From the NCBI GenBank assembly GCA_014871385.1, contig CM026428.1, forward strand, positions 5,136,820 through 5,200,819: a stretch of 64,000 bases of DNA. Direction: 5' to 3'. The position numbers and the translations under genes are program-made. The number at the start of each line of letters is the position of its first letter. Position 1 is the stretch's first letter. The stretch comes from Ceratodon purpureus (lineage: Eukaryota > Streptophyta > Bryopsida > Pseudoditrichales > Ditrichaceae). The notes under the pieces were generated by a model that worked only from the letters and a program-made list of their open reading frames with translations, was not told the origin of the DNA and ran no database searches. Shown here in pieces: positions 56,801 through 64,000 of this stretch.

Positions 56801-59800
56801 CCAGTCAGCAGTTTCTCTCTCTCATTAAGGTTATTGGTCATCTCCTCTGCAGCAGCACCCTTGAGATCAAGTTCCTTCTCGAGTTCACGGAGAGAGATTT
56901 CCTTGGCATTTATTCTTGCCTCAGTTTCTTGGAGAGTCAGCAAGAGTTTCTCTTTCCTCTTTTCATCAAAAGCCCTATCCTTCTCCAGCTGTTCGGCCTT
57001 GACGTTTAAGTCGACCTGCAACTTCTTCATGACAGAAATTTTGGAGTCAGCCTCTCTCTCTCTTCCTGCAGCCTGTCTCAGTTTTTCCTGGACTTTGTGT
57101 TTCTCTCGGTTTATGAGTTCTTGGTCATCTTGCAACCTCTGGGACGTGACTCTCAGTTCTTCTTGAAGGGCAGAAATTTCAAGGGCTCTTCCATCTATGT
57201 TTGATTCATGCACAAAGAGATCAGCCGCCTTTTTCTGAACCTCTGCCAACGACGTGGCAGCTTCTCTTTCACATTCTGCCACAGCCTGTCGACACGATCA
57301 CAAATTAACCCCACAAGCCATGGGAAATTATACTAACACTCCTTGTAGCCCCTAGAGAATTATAAAGCTCATGCCATTGAAGTAGAACAGATGTGATATA
57401 AACAACACATGTAACAACTGAATGCATCCCTTGAAACTGAACCCTCTATGAAGGAGACGTCGAGAAGTAAATTCATGAGTGTGATTGCAGCTGATGGAAT
57501 TTCAAAGCGATATCTCGAAGCTGACTGGCCCGAAACAGAGCACCAGATCACCAGGAATCTCCGAGTTCAAGCATGAGAATACATAATCAAATTCAAATAT
57601 GAATTTTCTCTGCTTTTCAGCTCACGAGTCGTACAAGAGAAATCTTCAACTGAACCATTTTGACTGATGTTTAAAAAAATTATGAAGATACCTTACGACG
57701 CTCTTGAAGGTGAGTGACCCAGAGGATAAGATTATCGCGCTCTCTTGCAAGCTTTATCCGTTCCTCATCCATGCAAGTAGCCTGCTCTTCAGCACATTTC
57801 ATCATTTCCTCAGATCGAGCACACTGTTCAGTGGCAGCTTCCTTGGCTTTGGCCATCTCCTGGGTCATTTTGGCCAGTCGCATTCCCTCTCTTTCCAACA
57901 CAGTGCCCCATTTCTGAAGGTGAGTTTCGCGGCTCATGTAACCAACTAGGCGCTCACAGATCCCAACTACTGTCGAGCACCACTCTTCGCACTTTCCTTC
58001 CGCAATTAGGAAGGAGATGCCCTCGAAAGTAGCACTTCTTCTATCCTTCTGTGGCACCTCCGGTTCAAAGCCGAAGGAATGATCCCCAAACACGCTTTCT
58101 GTATCAACCGAATCTTTAAGTTCTTGCCAGGTGTTTTGGAGCATTTTTTCCTTCTGTTCCAAATGCCAGAGCACGTCCTTCAACCCTGTGCAGAGCTTTT
58201 TCATTACTGTTTTCCCTGTTTCTATGGAGTTCAGGGACTCTGTCAAGTCGTTCTTCTGCTTCTACAGATTGTCAACATGTTCACACGTTAAAGCAATTAC
58301 CAAAATCACAAACCATGCATTAAATAGTCACATGAATGAGGGAATTTTCATTCCTAGAGAAGTATCCCTTGAATCTAGTAGGATTTTTTGTATAAACTAC
58401 GTGGCAAGTAAAGAGTGCACATAGCTTTCTCTTGTACAACTCGTGAGATTAAACCTAGAAATTAAAATTCGTAAAGCTGTCGTCCACCAGCAACTATTAA
58501 ATACTGTGAAAACCAGATCAGATATAAGATGATTACCTCCGATTCTTGCTGCACATCATGTTCTCTCTGACGCAAAGAATCTTCGCATCTGCTAACTGCA
58601 AGCCGGGCCTGAGAAATACTTTGCTGCTCCTCAAGAATTTTTTCCTCAGCAATCCTAAGTGCAGCTTCGCGTTTAGACAATCGTAACTCCCAATTAACCT
58701 GCATAGCATGCTGTTCTTTCAAATTTTAGAAAGGAGAGAATGGCTACTTTCCACAGTCCAAACTCTACTATATCCCAGATCGTTCCAAACCACAATTGAG
58801 CTTGGAAGAGTCGATGAGATAATAGTTTCAAATAAATGATAATGAAATCAAAAGTAGGCAGCATCGAAGGAAAAATTACTGCTTACTTTTTTAGCCCGAT
58901 GCTTGCCTAAAAGGGCTCTGAACTGTATGCAATTACAATAATAGAATGCAAGAAAGTCTAAGGCAGACCTTGTCAACCCTATCGCCTAGCTTCACATGGT
59001 CCGCTTCAAAGATATCTTTCTTGTCAATCTGAACTTCCAGCTTCAAACAGTTGCCATTTTTGGGGAGCACTTCGTTTACGTGTTTAACTGGATTATCGGT
59101 TGATAAAGTCTTGTCGATTTCCAAGTTCAGCTGTGCATCACATCGGTGCCAAAGATTAGTAGGATACACATAATTGAGTTCTATGTAGCCGGTTATAGTG
59201 ATGTCTAATAGTTGAATAGATCAATTTAATCACCCATCAAATAACATTCCAAATTCCATCCCAGCTTTCAGTTAATAAGTCAAACTTTGATGCTCACGAA
59301 GCGTTCAAAATGACTAACCACATCAAACACGTGATACTCAAGCTTTCTAATCACTGAGAAATGAGGATATTTAAAACAAATTTCCAAAAAAAAAGGTTTA
59401 AAATATAAATCAAAACATGAAACAAAGACTAGGATTTAACAGTGAATGATGATAAAACAGTGTGTATATATAAATGAAACAAAAATGAAACAAGCTTAAG
59501 AGTTTTGAAAGACTGTTCCAACCTCGGTAGGGTGTTTGTCCATCCTGAGAGATCCCTCAGTCAGGACCCCTCGTTCTGCGAGAACTCGCCACGATATATT
59601 TCTGTGCAATAACATAGAACGATGAAAACTTTGATCTTTTGTGGAGTGAACATTTTGTACTAAAAGAATATTTTTTTTTGGAAATCTCAAAGATGAAGAT
59701 CTAAACCTCACTTACATCTAATCAGTATGCGAATCTTGGAAGAGTCTTACTAGATAGAGGCATCAGTATCTACTAAGAATTGTAGAAACATCGTGTGAAA

Positions 59801-61272
59801 TATCCATCATGAGAGACAAACAAAGGACAAAAAAGTTTCAAAGACATTGACAAGAAGGTTCTAGCTTGTACAAAACGTTCCATTCTAGTGGTGAATTTAA
59901 CAGTGGTGGATGTGTGAGGCTAAGGAGATATAATAGATTAGCATACCTGTCCGGTACTCCTTCAAAGCCTAGCAATGGGTTCAACTGCTCATCCTCCTCG
60001 GTTGCAGATGTTTGAGGAACACTCGGAGGAGACCTTGATTGATCGATATGTGCATCATTTGACTGTTCCGGTTGCCCTGAAGATGTTAGGTGCGGCTCGG
60101 GAGGTCCTTTCCCAGATGAATAGGTTCCAGGATCTGAGGATGAAGGATAGTTGATGGAATGAAGGCTCTCAACCATCTCGGCGTCACACTCACACTCACG
60201 TGAATTATCTCCAGTTGAAGACTTCGTCGCGGAAGTGGATTGCTGAGGACATTCTAGTCCCAGAATTTCTGGTAGCTTGAGACTGCTTCTGAGCTCTCGT
60301 CTGTACTCAGTCTTCTTGCGTAAGGTGTGTCGGGTTATGGATGATGCTGCACAGGTTACATCCTTTTCATTCCCAAGAGTCGGTGCTTTAGAAATTGTTT
60401 GAACTGCAGGACTCAAGGGAGGCTTCTCACGAAAGAAAGTTGGCACAGTGGCCCTTGTGTACATGGATTCACTTGAAGGTGACACTTGCCCATCTTTGAA
60501 TGTCTTCTCAGAGTTTGGGCGAGGGGAGCTAAGCATAGATGCGGACGGAGAAACAAGAGATGACGAGTTGTCATCCTTTGCAACAGTTCCATCCCTCGGA
60601 GAGGTGGCCAAAGATCCTGATTTTCTTTGACGAAAACAGGAGAAAGGTGCTCTATCAGGATTTATCGCAGACCCGGCGTAGGGACTACTGATTCTGCTCG
60701 AGGCTGTTGAAGTCCTATCAGCAGTAGTTTGAGCAGGTTTGGCTGTTGTATGGTTCGTGAACAAGGGGTTGGAGTAAGAGGATGCAGCAGATGAGACCGC
60801 ATTTTTTTGCAAATGATTGCGAGGAGAGTTTGTCGTCGATTTTTGTGAGTTATCCTTGTCTCCTTCCAATTTTGCAGACTTCTTCTGGAAGCTCATCCAC
60901 TAACACACAAAACAGGTTTCAAGAGAACCGCGTTAGCAGAAGTTCTAGGAGTGCAACAAATACTTGCAAATTGTTCAGAATGTTGTAATAAGTGACATGT
61001 ATTTCACAGGCTACATTCTCCGCTGACTGTATATAATTCACAGCCAAAAGAACATATTCGTCATGTAAAGTTCCCCTGCAAAGTAGGTTCTCATCTATGT
61101 ATTCAATATTATGATTCGTATGCTGATCCACTGAAACCAAACGTGCTGAGATGACCCTTACCTGGGTCTCAAGCTGCTCGAAACGCCTCGCAATGTCACG
61201 TGCATCAGACATGTCCTGTGCAACAGGTGTTGCACAACTTTCAATTTGCAAAACTCTCCCACAGTCGCCCAT
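50801..61272 (-). CDS. Giant coiled-coil protein, about 2152 aa, 17 exons
   Basis: The exons on the minus strand are 61272-61162, 60899-59947, 59601-59523, 59130-58969, 58698-58537, 58261-57692, 57285-56488, 56350-56102, 55884-55681, 55177-54980, 54711-54592, 54469-54142, 53996-53866, 53708-53253, 53037-52819, 52667-52558 and 52409-50801. Every junction is GT-AG and all phases agree. Residues up to about 350 are Ser/Pro-rich and probably disordered. Then more than 1200 residues of almost unbroken Glu/Lys/Arg/Gln/Leu heptads form a long coiled coil (for example QEELRVTSQRLQDDQELINR). A helical C-terminal block (SLMHARQASRSRLQRTENAL, FITQVQQALNTLSARLGLME) and a disordered tail close the protein. 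No catalytic domain. Architecture fits a cytoskeletal, centriolar or scaffold protein. Similarity to ciliary proteins such as FBF1 is only a guess. Confidence 0.85.
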
Positions 61273-62600
61273 TTTACGATGAAATTAATCTACAAATCTG
61301 CTAGGATAAGATTTGCCGCATCGACATATGCACAGGTCAGAATTCTCAAACGAATGTGCAAAAGGGGTAACAACTCTCAATCTATGTCCAGGTCGATGCA
61401 CACCATAAATTCAACTGAGTAATGCAGTCTATCGCACTATCAACAAAACTACAACAATAAAAAAGCAATATCTCCCCTCATATTAAGAAACATAATCTGA
61501 GAAAATGTGAACAGATTCTTGACTCATTACTAGAATCCCCGTGCTAAGCAACCTAATTCAAAGAAAAGCATTCAAATGCACAGCATTTGCGTCACGCTTC
61601 GCTTCATCCATTTTAAAACAGAGCAAACACATAGAAACTCAACAGGAAAACAACACATTTAACAAAGACGTCTAAGAATCCCCCATTCAAAATGCCTCAT
61701 CCTAACTCATAAACTAAAGACATGCTTGCATATGATTTTAACTTCGCTTTGAAATCTTTCATGCAATCTTTCGCAATCCACATCTCCCCAAACTCAAAAC
61801 ATCCCTCCACTACACCCTAAAATTGCGAGACATTATCAGAAGAATGTCACGGAGAAGACTCTCTGTACAGAAACGGTTCCCAACACATATCCAGAAGAGA
61901 GCTGGTCCAGCAAAAAGAAAATTACAGCTTATGATACGAATGGTTCCCCCCTGCTCCAAACAGCAGTGCATCACAACTGATCCCCGTTCCAATCTCCATC
62001 ACATAAACTCCTCACACCCTCATGAAAACACGCAACCACCCTTGTGTATCTCACAAACAAAAATCTCCCACATCCATGAACGACCACAGACAGATGAAAC
62101 TCCCCCGCATGAGACATAGCCCAGCGACATACCTGAGACATGGCCTAAGCCCGGTCGCCGCTCCCCTCATGACAACGGACGCATCCCTGTGGCACAGGAC
62201 ATCGACATCCAGCGCAGGGCGCGCATCCGCAGGAGCTGATCCGGGTGATCTCTCTCTAGGGTTCCATGGAGCCCCCCTGCAAGAACACTCCGCCTCCCGG
62301 CCCCAGCCCCGCTCCCCGGCACCTCCAGGGCGCAATTCTGCACCAAATCGCATGGGGTCAATCGCGATGGCTCCCTCTCCTCCCCCTGCATGCCCCCCGC
62401 TCAAGAGCTCGCCCCTCCGCCTCGGCGTGGATCCGGAATTGCGAGCGGAGCGCGCAGGGGGAGCACCGAGGTCGCCTCTAACCATCGCCCTCCTTCCCAG
62501 CCTCGTGACAGTTTCTTGGCCCCCAAATCTACCGCCCCATCTCCACTCACATAGAATGCTGTAAATATAATCCCAGTGTACATTCTCAGTGGATCCAAAT
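61273..62600 (-). promoter_or_regulatory. Probable 5' UTR, leader intron and promoter of the giant coiled-coil gene
   Basis: On the minus strand a strong donor, TCTCAG|GTATGT, ends a GC-rich block (about 62,133-62,520). An acceptor TCCTAGCAG lies about 30 bp before the ATG at 61272, so a leader intron of about 830 bp is likely. The GC-rich block also contains an upstream ORF beginning at 62485 that runs across the donor and would end soon after splicing. It might be a uORF. Confidence 0.45.
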
Positions 62601-64000
62601 TTATAGATTGTCGAGGAATCAGATCTATGAAGAGGAACGGTTCTTATGAAGTGGTGATTTGCGTCGACCAGTTTGTGACGTGATCATTTGACTGAATCGT
62701 AGATCTTTGCTTTTGCTAATTAGCGGATGACGTATCTATATTCTGGTGAGAAAAGCGGGGCTCCTTACGTGTGCAAATCTTCTGAACTAGTTATCTTGAA
62801 GATTACTGGTAATCTTCTCCTGCTTTGAAATTACAGAGGTGAATTCGGTGATTATGGGGCGGCGATGGCCTCTACAGGATGTGGTGATTTCTCGTGGTGA
62901 TTTCTCTACAAGCAATAAAAGGTTTAAATTTGGAACGTTTAATTCATATCTGGAAATCTTGCAAAGCACAAGAGACATTGTCCTATCATGAAATATTTGA
63001 CAACGAATTTGTATACAAATGATTTATTTTATAATAAATATTTTGAGATTCTTACTTTGAATTCAAATGCTTGATTAACTTATTCATATAAAACAATCAT
63101 CCATGAATGAAAAAATGTTTTTATCATCTCAAGTACACATTTATATCAAATAGAATTTAAAATATATTAAAATCATATAAAGTACACATATATATTAAAC
63201 ATAAAATGTAAAACATAGTTAATAAGAATTTACTTGCAATTTTCTTCAATATTCATTTATATCAATGAATTAGTTTTCAGCTATAAGAAAAAAATATTAA
63301 ATTAAAAATTAAACATGAGATGTTAATTGATTTAAAAAATGTTGATTGATTTAAAAACAATTAATTGATTTAAAAAATGTTAATTGATTTTTAAAATGTG
63401 AAAAATGGTTTGGAATATAAGGTGAATAATTAAATTAGTGCAAATTTGAATTAATATAGAGAAGTATGGTTTTAGCATTAATTGAGATGACATACGGATT
63501 GTCATTGTTGCCAATGTTAACAAGAGAGCACAAATTATTGTCATTGATATGAGGCAAGTGGCTCGAGCATTGCAGCCCAGCTCGGAATGTTTACAATCCC
63601 AATTTTTTTGTTGTTCCATCTTTTAATAAATAAACAAAGTCTCAATAAGGTTTTGAAGTTCTAAAATAGTTTTGACTATTCAGATAAAGTTTCATAGTTT
63701 TTGCAAATCAGTATCATAGTATAGGGAAATAAGGAAATTATATCAATACTAACAATGTACATATACATCGAAGCAAATATGGATTTGAGGTCAAGTGTTT
63801 ATTTGGAAAAGAGTTTTCAAATTTAGAATAAACTCATTTATCAAAGGGATTGAATAAACTTGAAAATGAAAGAATCCGAGGTAGTAATTAAATGTTGCCA
63901 TGAATTTTGGTTTTTAAAATTTAACACATTGAAAGATTATGCTTGTTTTATTATGATAATATCTAAATATCATTTCTTTAATTTTATAGTTTCAAAGAAT
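62601..64000. other. AT-rich intergenic DNA at the right end
   Basis: Very AT-rich, with repeated short words such as TTAATTGATTTAAAAAATG near 63,310-63,400. No ORF above 80 codons and no recognisable element. Confidence 0.55.

Noticed and set aside
62022..62564. 180-codon plus-strand ORF, Pro/Ser-rich
   Set aside because: It sits in the GC-rich leader of the minus-strand coiled-coil gene; low complexity and no splice continuity.

Overview
The window is nuclear DNA from a land plant, most likely a bryophyte (moss). The grounds are many short GT-AG introns, TTTAGGG telo-box motifs, a plant DYW-type PPR gene and a plant-type GT47 gene. No bacterial operons, CRISPR or plastid genes are visible. 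I assembled the gene models by hand from ORFs and splice signals; in each multi-exon model I checked that exon lengths and intron phases agree from exon to exon.

Positions 1-18,750 are a mobile-element nest behind a tRNA-Leu(UAG). A decayed pogo/Tigger-type transposase gene (569-3910) is split by a 2.2 kb non-autonomous CACTA element (1422-3642; 16 bp TIRs, TGT duplication). Next to it sits a structurally complete 14.46 kb Mutator-like element (MULE, 4281-18740) with two 252 bp TIRs that read as identical and a 9 bp target duplication, GTGCGTCAC. The MULE carries at least four genes. A rightward gene makes a very large protein ending in a Ulp1/C48-like SUMO-protease domain. A leftward four-exon gene makes a MURA-like transposase of about 1058 residues with a SWIM finger and an in-frame amber codon before a further 67 open codons. 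Two small leftward ORFs, one with a membrane segment, each have their own TATA box. The heptamer GTGACAC/GTGTCAC recurs throughout this element, in TIRs, introns, exons and a local tandem array. This MULE is the most notable system in the window.

Positions 18,750-64,000 are ordinary host sequence with six protein-coding loci: an intronless PLS-DYW PPR editing factor (20520-23303, minus); a DUF220/START-like protein in six exons (26523-28435, plus); a repeat-rich coiled-coil ORF (31881-32567, minus); a GT47 exostosin-family gene with two in-frame TGA codons, probably a young pseudogene (38510-40792, minus); a 13-exon 3-hydroxyisobutyryl-CoA hydrolase with a presequence-like N terminus and a C-terminal SRL (44358-48741, plus); and a 17-exon gene for a coiled-coil protein of about 2152 residues (50801-61272, minus). 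The remaining stretches are AT-rich or strand-skewed intergenic DNA in which I recognise no genes.

The host genes do not form an operon or cluster. The MULE genes do belong together: transposase and ULP-like protease converge from opposite TIRs, as in the Kaonashi-type ULP-carrying MULEs known from flowering plants.
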